A DNA stretch of 64,000 nucleotides from Salvelinus alpinus (GCF_045679555.1 NC_092098.1:21048038-21112037), one strand, 5' to 3'; shown: positions 10,565 to 23,560, counted from the first letter of the stretch. Numbers and translations are program-made. Notes: generated by a model from the sequence alone, not told the origin.

Positions 10565-13500
10565 CTCCCTCCAGGCGATGGTCTCCATGATGAGGTGTTC
10601 GCAGCGCTCCAGGTGCTTGACGATGTCTTTGCTCAGGCTGGGCTCAGCCTTGATGAAGCTTTCGATGACCTTGTAGAAGTCAAACGCTGTCAGCTGGAAC
10701 ACGTCCAGGATCCATGGGAAGCACAGGTCCGTCTCCACAGGAACACCACCGTTGCTGTAGCCACTGTTCTTGAAGGTGCTCCCTGATTGGAGGACAACAG
10801 AGGCAGTGAAATCATGACTCATAGCTCATCTGTGTTATATTGATTATGATTCTGTTTAGAAATGTTATTAAAAGGGAAGTAGTTACAACTAATGACAGAA
10901 TGCAGTGTAACATATATGCATGTTGCTAATTCTATTAAATACTATTAGAGTGTCCTATGAGAAGTGAGTATATGGAAATTAAAGGGCGGTAGAATAATCT
11001 ATACGTTCATCCAGACGACTGCATCAATTAGCAGTGAGTGAATGTGGCTTTTGAAGAAACTCACCACCATAGGTTGCCATGACGACCTCCAAAGCGCAGG
11101 CCAGGAGCGAGGTGTGGAATGTGGAGTCATTGAGTAGTTTACTGGAATGGAAATCACATGATTTAGGTCAGGGAAATTGGCAGTACACTGCGGTATAAAT
11201 TCTGCAGCTATATTATTCAAATGTTTGCTTGTTGAGAGTAATTAAAGAGCAAATCCTTTTAATTCTGGTGAGATGAGCACATTGTTCTCTTGCATACCTG
11301 AAATTCTGCACCGACAGCCTTTTCTCTTCCTATTTGGGAAAAATTTATTTTTCAGAATTTGTCAGACATTTCAGAAAATATGGAGGTAGAACCGAAATAG
11401 GAATAAGACCAGGTCATTTACCGATTTCAACATGGACTCCATGACTCTGTAATACAACCGGATGCCAAGGGTGAACCTCTGATGAAAATAAGGAAAAGAC
11501 ATGAATGAGTTTATGACTACACAGTGTCCTATAGTGTGATCTGCCTGCACTGTATCATGGGGTGAGTTTATGACTAGTGTCCTATAGTGTGATCTGCCTG
11601 CACTGTATCATGGGGTGTGGTGTATCAACCAAACATTACACACCAGTTTCACAAGGTATTATTTCTGTCAGGTCTCAAAGTGGGAAAACCCTCTGTATGA
11701 ACAGTTTATACCACCCCCCTTGTCTCAAGTAGTGCAATTCCTCTGTATAGTGTGCTGTATTTAAGCCAGGTGGTACCTGTTTGCCCAGCCCCACACAGCG
11801 TGGTCCCACAGCCTGACCAAACCTCTGGCTGAACAGCAGACCCAGACTCTCCACACGCTGCAACACCTCCTCTGTTGGGTCCACTGTGCAGTTCTGTCAC
11901 AACAACAAGAAGGGAAGGAGGAGAACGTTAAAAGGGCAGGAACATGCCCCCAAAATGACTTGAGCTATATGATTCAATGGGAAGGCAGGTGAGGTTAACC
12001 CTTAAACACAGGCGTGGTGAAACGTACCTTGAAATACACTGCCAGGTTGGAAGAGGGCTGGTCGCCAGAGGTGGTGAGATCGACCCTCAACTGTGCGATG
12101 GAGTTCATGGCAGCTCTGCAAAGACATGGGGTGAAACACACATGATGAATATAATGGTAGGACTCTACGAGACAGAAACTGTTTAATCAACTGACATGCT
12201 GATTAGAATGGGCACACGCGTGTATCCACGTGCGCATGTTAATTTTGTCGATCCACAGACGCGATCAGGACACTGGTTGAAATATAAAAACAAACTCTGA
12301 ACCAACTACATTGTTGTCAAGTTGTCCTGGAATGTAAATATTGTGTTGTTATTAAGATCGTTGTAGAATTTTGACCTATTTTGAGTCACACAATTGTGTG
12401 TTCTCTACTCCGACAATTAATCCACAGATAAAAGGGGAAACCTAGTTAGTTTCTAGTAATCTCGCCTCCTTCGGTCTTCTTCTGTGGACTTTATACGGCG
12501 GTTGGCAACCAACTTGAAGGTGCATTATCTCCACCAACTGGACTGGAGTGTGGACCTCAGTTCATTTTCCAATCACCCACAAGTTCTATTTTAGAGTCTG
12601 GCTACGCAGACGCTCGTTGACGTGTGCGAGAAGTTTGGATGAAATGATTAACTTGTACATTTATTTTGCAACGTGGTCAACATGTGACTTGTATACCTTT
12701 CTAGGGACACAAGATTTAACACTAATTTTTGAAAAGCTGAAGTTAGCAGGAGTGTGAAACATCTACACAGGACTAAAATCCAAAGCCATGAACTGAGTCA
12801 TTTGTGTGTGATTTTCAACCCCTGACCCTGCAGAGTGATTGACGGCGGTGTTGGTTTTTTCACCTTGTCGGCTCAGGGATTCGAACCAGCATCCTTTCAG
12901 TTACAACGCTCTAACCACTAGGCTACCTGCCGCACAAATGAAAACACGCGAGAGCCACGTCAAAATATCAAAGCAGATCTCTCCTTGTGGTATTCGGGGT
13001 AACATGAACTGATACATATAGATTTACAGACTCAACGCACACCCATACAGGTAATCCCATTTATAAAGAGAAGAGGTTGAAGTAATTAAGAACCTATTTC
13101 ATATCGCCAGGGTTTTTCTATCAATAGTTTCTGCTTAATACACATGACTTTGGGAAGGCAAAACTACCTATCAAACATCATAGGTAAGTAAGCCTTGTTT
13201 GAGAAAGAACAGCCCATAGGGCAGGAGCTCCTTGTTGTGTAGTGTGAAGCGGTTGATGTGCAAGTACACCCCCCTGGACAGGACTCTCAAACATCATAGG
13301 AGTAAGTATCTGTTGGTCCAGGTGAACACGCTGTTCAAGCCAGTGGAGGTCAGACGGGGCTCACCTGACAGGCGTCTGTGGGGGGATGAGAACAACATCT
13401 TCTGACAGGTTCTTCCTTGGTGTCCTTTCCATCTGCATTCTGAGAGGAGAAGTGAGGGGACATTATACACTATAAAGTACTAGGTATAGCGAGACTTTCT

Positions 13501-16500
13501 TTGTCAGAGAAAATACTTCAAAAATTATGTAAACATCATTACTTGTGGTTCTACTTACGGTTCTACTTTGGGAGTGAGAAGGGTCTCGTCATTATCCAAG
13601 AACAGCCTACTGTCAAAGTCTCTACTCTTGAAGTAGAGTTCCTCATACTGCTTGTTGAGGTCAATCGCCTGAAACGTCAACAGGAGGTCAAGACAGGAAT
13701 TCAATAACATCATGGGTATTCCAGGTCAATTTCACAATTACATAGAAACTGCAGCACTTTAGTATAAAGATATGGTTTCGTGTTGAGGGGGTGGAAAAGA
13801 CCTCTACCATGACGATTTAGGCAGACTGGCACCATGAATCATAATACCCATGACTGGAGACCATTCGTTATCGAGTCGTTACGGCAAACCAACATCACAC
13901 GTCAATGTAGCTACTGTCCTGGCAGAGATCGGATAAATAGCCTATTAAACCGCAGTCTTTGTCAATCCTTGTGACTGTTTCCTGGCTACTGGGGAAATAG
14001 TCCTGAATTAAAACAAATCGTTGTCAATTCAAAGTCAATATTAACACCTATTTCTTCTCCATACCTGTCCCTGTAATATACTGTCCTGAGATACCACATC
14101 TAATGAAAATCCAGCTGGCAAACATTGCAGTACAAACACATCCTGACAGAAGAGCTTTCAGACACGCACACTGCCTGAAACACTGATCTGTTTTCCGATG
14201 GCTGTCATATAGTTATGAAATATGGTGGGGCTGCTAGAGATATTACTACTAGCAACTTGCCACTGATTATTGAACAGAAACTATTGTTAGTGGACTTATT
14301 TTCTATATAACCTGGGTCATAGCAATAAGCTCCAGAATTTAATGTAGTGTGTGGTTCCTACCTGAGGAAGGTCCCGAGTCCCAGAGAGGCTCATGGAATC
14401 CAGGAAAGCAGAGAAACTGGTCTGGTACACGCTCTTCACCTTGAACACAAGTACAACAGACAACCAATTGAAACCAATGAGATGACACCCAAACAAACAC
14501 AGACTTCACAGCTATATAAATGAACAGACTGATCCACATCCATTCTGTGTAACAAAAATAACATCATACTCACATACACACACTAACAGCCAACGCGGCA
14601 GTCCCAAGTATAGAGACATTAAGCCATTTTATACACTGTGTACGGAAAGTATTCAGACCCTTTCACTTTCTCTACATTTTGTTAAGTTACAGCCTTATTC
14701 TAAAATGGATTAAATTGTTTTTTCCCCTCTCATCAACACACAATACCCCATAAAGACAATGTTCCCAAATTTATAAAAAAACAGAAATATCACATTTACA
14801 TAAGTATTCAGACCCTTTACTCAATACTTTGTTGAAGCACCTGTGGCAGCGATTACAGCCTCGAGTCTTGGGTATGACGCTACAAGCTTGGCACAATTGT
14901 ATTTGGGGAGTTCTCCCATTCTTCTCTGCAGATCCTCTCAAGCGTTGTCAGGGTGGATGGGGAGCGTCGCTGCATAGCCATTTTCAGGTCACTCCAGGGA
15001 TGTTCAATAGGGTTCAAGTCCGGGCTCTGGTTGGGCCACTCAAGGACATTCAGAGACTTGTCCCGAAGCCATTCCTGCGATGTCTTGGCTGTGTGCTTAG
15101 GGTCGTTGTCCTGTTGGGAGATGAACCTTCACCACAGTCTGAGGTCCTGAGCACTCTGGAGCAGGTTTTCGTCAAGGATCTCTGTACTTTGCTCCATTCA
15201 TCTTTCCCTCGATCCTGACTAGTCTCCCAGTCCCTGATGCTTAAAAACATCCCGACATCATGATGCTGCCACCACCATGCTTCACCGTAGGGATGGTGGT
15301 AAATTTCATCTAGTCGTGACGCATGGCATTCAGGCCAAAGAGTTCAATCTTGGTTTCATTGGACCAGAGAATCGTGTTCCTCATGGTCTGAGAGTCCTTT
15401 AGGCAAACTCCAAGCGGGCTGTCATATGCTTTTTACTGAGGAGTGGCTTCCGCCTGGCCACTACCATAAAGGCCTGATTGGTGGAGTGCTGCAGAGATGG
15501 GAGAACCTTCCAGAAAGACAACTATCTCCACAGAGGAACTCTGGAACTCTGTCAGTGACCATCGGGGTTCTTGGTCACCTCCCTAACCAAGGCCCTTCTC
15601 TCCCGATTGCTCAGTTTGGCCGGGTGGCCAGCTCCATGAAGAGTCTTGGGGGTTCCAAACTTCTTCAATTTAAGAATGGAGGAGGCCACTGTGTTCTTGG
15701 GGAACTTCAATGCTGCAGAAATATTTTGGTATCATTCCCAAGATCTGTGCCTCAACACAACCCTGTCTCGGAGCTCTATGGACAAGTCCGTCGACCTCAT
15801 GGTTTGGTTTTTGATCTGACATCCACTGTCAACTGTGGGACCTTATGTAGACAGGTGTGTGCCTTTCCAAACCATGTCCAATCAATTGTATTTACCACAG
15901 TTGGACTCCAATCAAGTTATAGAAACATCTCAAGGATGATCACTGGAAACATGGATTACTCATGTAAATATGGTATTTCTGTTTTGTTATAAATTTGCAA
16001 AGATTTCTAAAAAGCTGTTTTTGCTTTGTCATTATGGGGCATTGTCTGTAGATTGGATTAAATAATTTTTCCTAATTTTAGAATAAGGCTGTAACGTAAC
16101 AAAATGTATAAAAGTGAAGGGGTCTGAATACATTCCGAATGCACTGTATTCTTCACATACAGTGAGGGAAAAAAGTATTTGATCCCCTGCTGATTTTGTA
16201 CGTTTGCCCACTGACAAAGAAATGATCAGTCTGTAATTTTAATGGTAGGTTTATTTGAACAGTGAGAGACAGAATATCAACAAAAATATCCAGAAAAACG
16301 CATGTCAAAAATGTTATAAATTGATTTGCATTTTAATGAGGGAAATAAGTATTTGACCCCCTCTGCAAAACATGACTTAGTACGTGGTGGCAAAACCCTT
16401 GTTGGCAATCACAGAGGTCAGATGTTTCTTGTAGTTGGCCACCAGGTTTGCACACATCTCAGGAGGGATTTTGTCCCACTCCTCTTTGCAGATCTTCTTC

Positions 16501-19500
16501 AAGTCATTAAGGTTTCGAGGCTGACATTTGGCAACTCGAACCTTCAGCTCCCTCCACAGATTTTCTATGGGATTAAGGTCTGGAGACTGGCTAGGCCACT
16601 CCAGGACCTTAATGTGCTTTTTCTTGAGCCACTCCTTTGTTGCCTTGGCCGTGTGTTTTGGGTCATTGTCGTGCTGGAATACCCATCCACGACACATTTT
16701 CAATACCCTGGCTGAGGGAAGGAGGTTTTCACCCAAGATTTGACGGTACATGGCCCTGTCCATCGTCCCTTTGATGCGGTGAAGTTGTCCTGTCCCCTTA
16801 GCAGAAAAACACCCCCAAAGCATAATGTTTCCACCTCCATGTTTGACGGTGAGGATGGTTTCTTGGGGTCATAGGCAGCATTCCTCCTCCTCCAAACACG
16901 GCAAGTTGAGTTGATGCCAAAGAACTCCATTTTGGTCTCATCTGACCACAACACGTTCACCCAGTTGTCCTCTGAATCATTCAGATGTTCATTAAACTTC
17001 AGACGGGCATGTATATGTGCTTTCTTGAGCAGGGGGACCTTGCGGACGCTGCAGGATTTCAGTCCTTCACGGCGTAGTGTGTTACCAATTGTTTTCTTGG
17101 TGACTATGGTCCCAGCTGCCTTGAGATCATTGACAAGATCCTCCTGTGTAGTTCTGGGCTGATTCCTCACCGTTCTCATGATCATTGCAACTCCACGAGG
17201 TGAGATCTTGCATGGAGTCCCAGGCCGAGGGAGTTTGACAGTTATTTTGTGTTTCTTCCATTTGCGAATAATCGCACCAACTGTTGTCACCTTCTCACCA
17301 AGCTGCTTGGCGATGGTCTTGTAGCCCATTCCAGCCTTGTGTAGATCTACAATCTTGTCCCTGACATCCTTGGAGAGCTCTTTGGTCTTGGCCATGGTGG
17401 AGAGTTTAGAATCTGATTGATTGATTGCTTCTGTGGACAGGTGTCTTTTATACAGGTAACAAACTGAGATTAGGAGCACTCCCTTTAACAGTGTGCTCCT
17501 AATCTCAGCTCGTTACCTGTATGAAAGACACCTGGGAGCCAGAAATCTTTCTGATTGAGAGGGGGTCAAATACTTATTTCCCTCATTAAAATGCAAATCA
17601 ATTTATAACATTTTTGACATGCGTTTTTCTGGATATTTTTGTGGTTATTCTGTCTCTCACTGTTCAAATAAACCTACCATTAAAAGTATAGACTGATCAA
17701 TTCTTTGTCAGTGGGTAAACGTACAAAATCAGCAGGGGATCAAATACTTTTTTCCCTCACTGTAGCTCATTCAAATACATCTACTACTGTACATATCATT
17801 CTTAATATATCTTTCTGGTGTATATAAGCATAGATTACATTTGGATTACTGATAATTTTGTTTGGGTTAACTAAATTCACCCTGATATTCGTGATTTCGT
17901 GTTTCTATTTTTGATTATTATTATTTTATTACTTGTTTGAATGCACTGTTAGTAACAAGCATTTCGCTGTACCAGCTATAACATCTGCTAAACTGTGTAT
18001 GAGACTAATAAACGTTTATTTGAATTTTGTCCTTAAGTGGATTGGATGATTGTTTATTTGGATCCCCATTAACTTTTACAGATGCAGCAGCTATTGTTCC
18101 TGGAGTCCACAAAAAAAACATGACAAGTAACAAAATATTGATACACTTAGACAAGGACAGTCACACACACACACACGTAAAATGCAACAATGTAAAAACA
18201 ATACAAGGCAGGGCTCTAAAGTAGGACCAATACCATATATTTTGCTGTACGACCAGGAGTTTTACTTTGGGAGCACTGTGATAACAATCTTCCAGATAAT
18301 AGCTGTTGTAATAAAAGGCGTCGCTGTACCGTTGTTTCCAAGTGCCCAAGAGAAACAAGCAAGTGCAGATTCGTTAGCGTCATAGTTGTGCCATTACTAC
18401 AGCAAAAACGGCTTGCTTCTAGCCCGACAAGTTCATATGATCTGACCCATAATTCCAACAGTTGTATCTTCCTATAGCAGATCGCCGGGACGATTTTACT
18501 TTCATAAACCATGTCGTGGGCAGTTCTAAAACCCTCGCGTTAACCATTCGTTTACACTTTTTTCAATGTTACCTCATTGGCTAGCTAGGTAACAACCTGG
18601 CAACTTTACCAGTATATCCAAATATTTGGGGACACCGAAAGAAAGGTATAGCTTCTTCAGGAGATCAATGATCATAGCAATAAATAAATGACAGATCTCT
18701 TGCATGTCGTCATCACAAATTTGATGTTAAAGAGACTGTGCACAATTTTCAACATAATGCACCTCAATAGGAAAGTAGTGTTTTTACACAATTTAGAAAT
18801 CTAATATTCCACAAATTACTTTGTAATTTCGATGACAGGTATTCATAAACATTTTAGCCTTTATTTATTTTTTAAACGAATGTATTTGATGTTACATATT
18901 AGTGTCTAGGGCACAACATGTGCTTTAAAAGTAGTTAGAATTCATATAGGCCCAATATAAGTTGTATCTCAAGCAATGTAAAAAATATTTTAAGTTGGGA
19001 GCACCAGTGCTACCAATGATTTTTTATTTAGAACACTAAAGGTGTAGTGAATTTTGGCGACTGGGATCTAAAGCTACAACAAGCTGACAAGCCATGAGTG
19101 TAAAGGAGTCAAAATGTTGTGTGAACCTCTTCCACGCTGCAGTCGTTCTCTTTGCAGAGGGTCTCCAGGAGCTGCACATCCACCTCTGGCGGGGCTTGAC
19201 GGGGCTTGGCTTTGCTCTGATTGCGACGGGAGGTTCTTGTTGGGGGGCTTTGGGCTGTGCTGATGACTGATTCTGAGGGCAGGGGTTAAAAGGTTAGATT
19301 TTATAACCATTCATCTACAGAACGTATCAGACCTGTGGTAATATAACACACTGAAGGTATGTGTTATGTTAAAAAGGTAACATTCACTTTTTTAGTTGAG
19401 TAATGAGTGTGATAATATATTCATAGGGGCAGTTGACCAACGCAAATGTAAGAGCATGTCTATCCGAGGGCCTGAGGCTTGCAGTAGTAGAGGGAAAGGA

Positions 19501-22500
19501 GTCTGTCTTACGGTAAAGTGGTTGCAGAAGGCTGGACGGGCAACGCCTGATGAAGAACTCCAGAACACACACCATCAGATGGAAGGATATGACCAGGTCA
19601 TCCTCCATCTGCAGAGCCCTTCCTGCAGACAGTAGACACAACGCACATCAGGAGCAGTATCATAATACCGGCCAGTCTTAACAGCGTCGTGGGAGAAACA
19701 GACCGATGGACAGAAACCTGCTGTTTATCTCGCCAGAACTCTGAGTAGACACGGAGAGGGAAAACATAACGAGTAGAAGATGGAAACCATCTCAGAGCCC
19801 TACATCTACAAATGTGTATGTTGTTCTTCACCTTGGAAAAAAACAATTTACAACGTTAGTGATCAAGTGCTGACCCACCCTTAGCCAAAAGGAACATTGT
19901 CCAGCAGCTCCGCAGGATTTCTTTCCCCCTGGAACAGAGAACATTATTGACATTACACTACATGTTGGGAGCAAACTCCCCATTATCAATATTGACCCTC
20001 AGTTACTATTGGATAAATGGGACTGAGTGAAGACACGGTTTAAAAGTTAGCAATGATCAGCATTGTGGCAGGGATTATCATTCAAATTAGTGGTATTTCT
20101 GTACTTTTTATTCACTTACTTTGCTTCTGAGTCCTCTGCATAGATTTTGCTGCATGTCCTGAAGCAAGATAAGTGGTGATAAATATTGCATTTCAAATAC
20201 AATGTGGGCACATAATTACATTACTAAACAGCTCAAGTTCAGGTTGTGTACTCTGAAGTTTGCATTTTTGTGAAAATCTAAAGTTGGATAACAATAAAAG
20301 CTGACAAAAGTGTCCAAAGAAACTACACTGCCATCTAGAGGTACAGCACGGTTAGACATCAAAACTAGGCATTAGGAAACATGACGTTACGATACTCCCA
20401 CGCACTTCTCAAACCTCTGGTAGAGTGCCCGTGACACGTCATACTTCTTCTCCAGTCGTGTCACTGCTGAGTTCACCTTAGTGCTGATGGTGTCCAGGTT
20501 CACATCCATCTTCTTCAGCAGGCCCAGGAACTGCTTCACACTGCACACAAGAGGACACACGAAACTGCATCTAATTGTAACCAAGAATTGGAATGTGTTC
20601 ACTTGGCCGAACACCTGTTATGTTTGCGTTAAGGCCTGAACTTTCAATAGGGAAACTTCGGCTGATATATGCATTCCTCATTATAACAGAGGCAGGCACG
20701 TCCACAGACAGGGCTCTACCGGAGCAGAGCACATGCCCCTTTGCCCTTCCAGTCTCCAAAGTTCCCCTTTGGGTGGTAGTACAATCCCCCCCCCAAAAAA
20801 ATGTGTTTATATAAATGGTTTGTCATTGTTGGTGTCGTAACCCACTGCCTGCAAGTCATCGTGACGTCGTCAAGTTCACCATCCCCCACCTTGTCCGTTG
20901 GTTGATCTGTTCTGTACGGAGCTCGCACGCCCGGTTATGCCCGTTTTCCAGTCTGTCTCCCGGTATCCAAACATGCATGGCTTGAGAGATGCGGTCGCCA
21001 GGCAAGTCCCTGTAGCTAGCGAGCTAGTTTAAATATCCACAGTACTGCCACAGCAGCATAACATTTAATTAACACTTGATATACTTGATTTAGCCTACAT
21101 CATCAATATCCGGCCAGTTTGTCTAATGCACGCAGCATAAAGATGCAGAAATACAGAAGAGCGGCTGCATCAACGACTCCCCGACCAAACTCCATGGTTC
21201 GTGGGAAACGAGCAGGAATAGGCTTTTGTAGGCTAAAGTTCAAGCTGTCTTTCAATGGTGCAACTGCTGTCGGCATCGAAAGATTATCCAATCTGAATAG
21301 AAGTTCTGAGGTAAGGACAAAAGCAGTGAAGCCGTCGGGCAATACAGATTTACATTATTGATATAGCTACAAAGCGCATTGATGTGAATCACACTGCTGT
21401 TCACTCATTTAGCTATTTGCGCCTTACAGATTGTAGTTATGGATGGCTGTTCACAAATGTATGTGTATTTTAACCCAATAATAGTTGAATTGAAGAAGTT
21501 TAAGCTGCCCTTCAATCCTTGTTTTTGCGACCAGGACAGCCAGTGAAAAATGCACTCTTGTACCACCTGCATAGTGCGGATCCCCGCCTGAATCTAGTAC
21601 TTACTTCAGATCCACTGCCTTCAGGATTTGAGTAAAGGTAAAACTTGCAACTTCCAAGTCTATCACAGCCACAAACAGACAAGCAGCCCAAAGCCTTTTT
21701 TGAGTGTCCTGTGTCGACAGAGAGAAGAAAAACAATGTATCGTCAGTCTGTGTGAATAGCAATGAATATAGTTGATTTCAGAAACAAAGAGTTATGGTTC
21801 AGTTGTTTATTCACTATAATCTTTCCATCATCAGAGCAGACAGAAAGGGTATCAGTAGATAAAACACATTGTATAGTCTACTAGTAACTTGGAGACAATG
21901 GGTGGATACGTACAAGAACTTTGTCCACTGAGGCCTGAACTGCCTTCCATATCGTCCAAGCACGATCACACACCGCATCTGTCACCTGGAGACACTGACA
22001 CAGAGTCATAAAGTCTGCATCCTTCTCTTGGTGCCTGACGATTCAAAAAAAGAAAAAAAGTCACATTTAGATCAACCATACATGGTGCACTCAGAATAGT
22101 AACAAAATCACCTTTGACAGTCATGATTTGTGAGGGGGGTAATAAGTACATGTAGTTGTTGATGTAGAATTAGTGTGTTTTGTCATTGTCTTGCTATATC
22201 CATTTTTTGACTTATTTTTTTATATATACACATTGATTCTTAAAGAATATAAGGTATAAATGCCTCATGAGCTTAGTTCAATTGTTGCACCCCATCAGAA
22301 CCCCAAATATAAGCTTGTTTTACTCCAAAGTTTATAAATAACGTAAATGTAAACAAACGATATAGCCTCAAAACATGCTTAAAACTATACTACTGATATC
22401 ATGGATGTTCAGTCCTTGCATCCATAGCTGTTTATGAATATGAGAGCAAATATATTTTTCTGGCCCATCCCTCATCTTTTTACCAAAACAGAGGCAAGGG

Positions 22501-23271
22501 GTTCCCCTTTGTTATTGTTTCAACTACGGACTCTAGCTTTAACACCATCATTCTAACACTCAATGGGAGGCCTTGTAGTTCAGACCCAAATGTTGCGGTG
22601 TCCATTCTTACTAACGTTGAACACGATTTCTGAAGTGGGAAATAATATCTATGAACCGTGATCAAATGGACTGGAGTCAATTTAGTTGGGGCTCTATGAA
22701 AGTTCTGTCCCCATTAGTTAAAGTGATGACTGTCGTGAGATGGTTAACTCGTTTGGCAAGGTGCTTAGCAGCTACTAACTAGCTACTTGAACAAATTTGT
22801 TTTCGAATCTAGCCACCTAAAATTGCTAAATAGCTGGAAAATAACAGCTTGATGTAAACTTAAAATGTAAACTTAAAATGTAAACTTGTAACAAATAAGA
22901 CAACGGGCATGTCATATATTCCCAAATAATAGCTAGCTAGCTACTGATTGATAACTAGTTAGCATGTTTTCCCAGCTGTTCGTCTGGACTTGTTTTCGTG
23001 GGGGGGATGTTGTTAGTAACGTTACGTTAGCTAGCTACCAAATAGTTAGCAAACGATCATTTTACGGAAAGAAAATAACGTTATATTGTAGTCAGTAACA
23101 TAATCGGGTACGTTATATGTTAACAATTATCTTGTTAAATACGATGGCTGGACGGGCTGCTTACTTTTCAATTGATAAATCTGGATTCTCCTTGTCCGGG
23201 GAGGCGTTTTTTATGCTGGGCTTCATTTCCTTGTTCTGTGCTGTTCCAGAGTTGCGTTTTTTGGGAGGCAT
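10565..23271 (-). CDS. rb1: rb1, retinoblastoma-associated protein, exons 1-17 (N-terminal half)
   Basis: Nuclear pocket protein that binds E2F and restrains entry into S phase. Seventeen minus-strand exons join in one frame with GT..AG borders: 23271-23165, 22034-21914, 21708-21605, 20540-20406, 20158-20120, 19928-19879, 19622-19512, 19272-19127, 14439-14362, 13668-13559, 13439-13365, 12115-12028, 11893-11777, 11478-11422, 11329-11298, 11141-11065, 10782-10565. Recognisable blocks are the MPPKKRNSG start, [32 protein letters not shown] (exon 7), the ERTPRKNL linker before pocket A, and [20 protein letters not shown] (exon 17). Several exon lengths (39, 111, 78, 110, 88, 117, 57, 32, 77 nt) equal the human ones as I know them, and no frame break was seen. 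The donor after exon 8 (GAG|GTTCAC) is weak. Exons 18 onward, with pocket B and the C-terminal domain, are not in the window. Confidence 0.95.
11509..11617. repeat. Two-copy tandem duplication in rb1 intron 13
   Basis: A segment containing GTGTCCTATAGTGTGATCTG, CCTGCACTGTATCATGGGGT and a preceding GAGTTTATGACTA is present twice in direct succession, near-identical, with a unit of about 50-55 bp. It lies between rb1 exons 14 and 13 and does not touch either splice site. Confidence 0.85.
12200..12720. repeat. Dispersed repeat in rb1 intron 11, related to 37280-37930
   Basis: Shares ordered blocks with 37280-37930: AACAAACTCTGAACCAA, a GACAATTAATCCACA/ACAATTAATCCACA block, GACTTTATA.GGCGRTTGGCAAC and TTCTATTTTAG..TGGC.ACGCAGA. 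The right side has CG-rich GTTGACGTGTGCGAG against GTTGGCGCGCGCGAG in the other copy. It is probably a non-autonomous DNA element. No transposase was seen. Confidence 0.6.
12830..12935 (-). repeat. tRNA-derived SINE head in rb1 intron 11
   Basis: On the minus strand this reads GGCAGGTAGCCTAGTGGTTA then AGAGCGTT, and a B-box GGTTCGAATCC (12877-12887). That is the tRNA-like head (A and B boxes) of a salmonid HpaI-type SINE. It lacks a full tRNA fold, so it is not called a tRNA gene. Confidence 0.8.
14634..16146 (-). mobile_element. Tc1 transposon with both ends, dead transposase (rb1 intron 8)
   Basis: A 1.5-kb element flanked by TA. The left end reads CACTGTGTACGGAAAGTATT and the right end is its imperfect inverse (GAATACATTCCGAATGCACTG). 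The longer terminal repeats include the shared TTACAGCCTTATTCTAAAAT block and its complement near 16077-16097. The minus-strand transposase is spread over several frames with no long open frame (recognisable pieces near 15050-15250), so this copy is non-functional. It belongs to the same subfamily as the elements at 2729 and 59922. Confidence 0.9.
16160..17762 (-). mobile_element. Tc1 transposon with long terminal inverted repeats (rb1 intron 8)
   Basis: A 1.6-kb element bounded by TA, starting CAGTGAGGGAAAAAAGTATT and ending with the inverse. The terminal inverted repeats extend about 200 bp: the segments near 16225-16345 recur complemented near 17575-17700, with two internal copies of the outer motif (GAGGGAAATAAGTATTTGA at about 16338 and its inverse near 17565). 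That is the IR/DR arrangement known for fish Tc1 elements. It sits only 13 bp from the neighbouring Tc1, in the same intron. Confidence 0.93.
16377..17395 (-). pseudogene. Tc1 transposase, near-intact with one frameshift
   Basis: DDE transposase for cut-and-paste movement. The chosen start at 17395 opens [20 protein letters not shown], the paired-like DNA-binding domain; upstream in-frame residues lie in the terminal repeat. A second helix-turn-helix region and a basic RKWKKH stretch follow. Then come [12 protein letters not shown] (first Asp), [17 protein letters not shown] (second Asp) and [15 protein letters not shown] (Glu, DD34E). The first part is open from 17395 to about 16830 and the second from 16823 to 16377, in another frame. 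A single frame slip near 16830-16845, around the GG(S)IMLWGCF block, separates them. This is the best-preserved of the GGAAAGTATT/GAGGGAAA-type Tc1 copies here. Confidence 0.88.
17764..18160. repeat. Retroelement-tail fragments in rb1 intron 8
   Basis: The segment ending near 18025 has AAGCATTTCGCTGTACCAGC followed by an ATAAACGTTTATTTGAATTT tail. It resembles the 3' end of the LINE at 7330-8097. Next to it, TTGTTTATTTGGATCCCCAT with CCTGGAGTCCACAAAAAAAA looks like a second dispersed repeat end. No coding sequence is present. Confidence 0.5.
18161..19126. other. rb1 intron 8 remainder, nothing recognised
   Basis: AT-rich intronic sequence left of exon 8. No exon, transposon end or RNA gene was recognised. 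A short CA run lies at about 18162-18175. Confidence 0.4.
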
Positions 23272-23560
23272 CTTTGTGGGTTATCAGATTATTAAAGCTA
23301 AATTATTAAATGTATCTGTTTTCTATTTTATAGCCTTTTTAAGAGTTTACTTCGTTTATATCCCAATTTGGTCCCGTACAATCCCCGGTTTTTACTTGTC
23401 AGCTCCCTGAAATCCTACTACGGATTCAGGTCTTCGATTCTCAGAAGAAAGAAACCGCGGGAAAATGTCGCATACGTGACATCCGCCAGACGTCATCTCC
23501 GCGCCAATCTGACATTCGTCTTTGGCGCCATCTGTGTGTAGGCCTACTGTACCACCAGCA
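23272..23560 (-). promoter_or_regulatory. rb1 upstream region with E2F-like, ATF/CRE-like and CCAAT motifs
   Basis: Directly upstream of the rb1 start codon (minus strand) are TTTGGCGC (23521-23528, plus strand) and GCGGGAAA (23457-23464, the inverse of TTTCCCGC), both fitting the E2F consensus. GACGTCAT (23489-23496) fits ATF/CREB, and CCAAT lies at 23504-23508. Human RB1 is known to have ATF and E2F sites in its core promoter, so the combination fits autoregulation. No TATA box is evident. The transcription start is not determined. Confidence 0.6.

Noticed and set aside
21119-21361. 80-codon plus-strand frame with basic residues
   Set aside because: Lies in an rb1 intron, matches no family I recognise and has no supporting splice signals or neighbours.
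23117-23410. 97-codon plus-strand frame over the rb1 start region
   Set aside because: It is antisense to rb1 exon 1, whose MPPKKRN start and splice donor explain the sequence.
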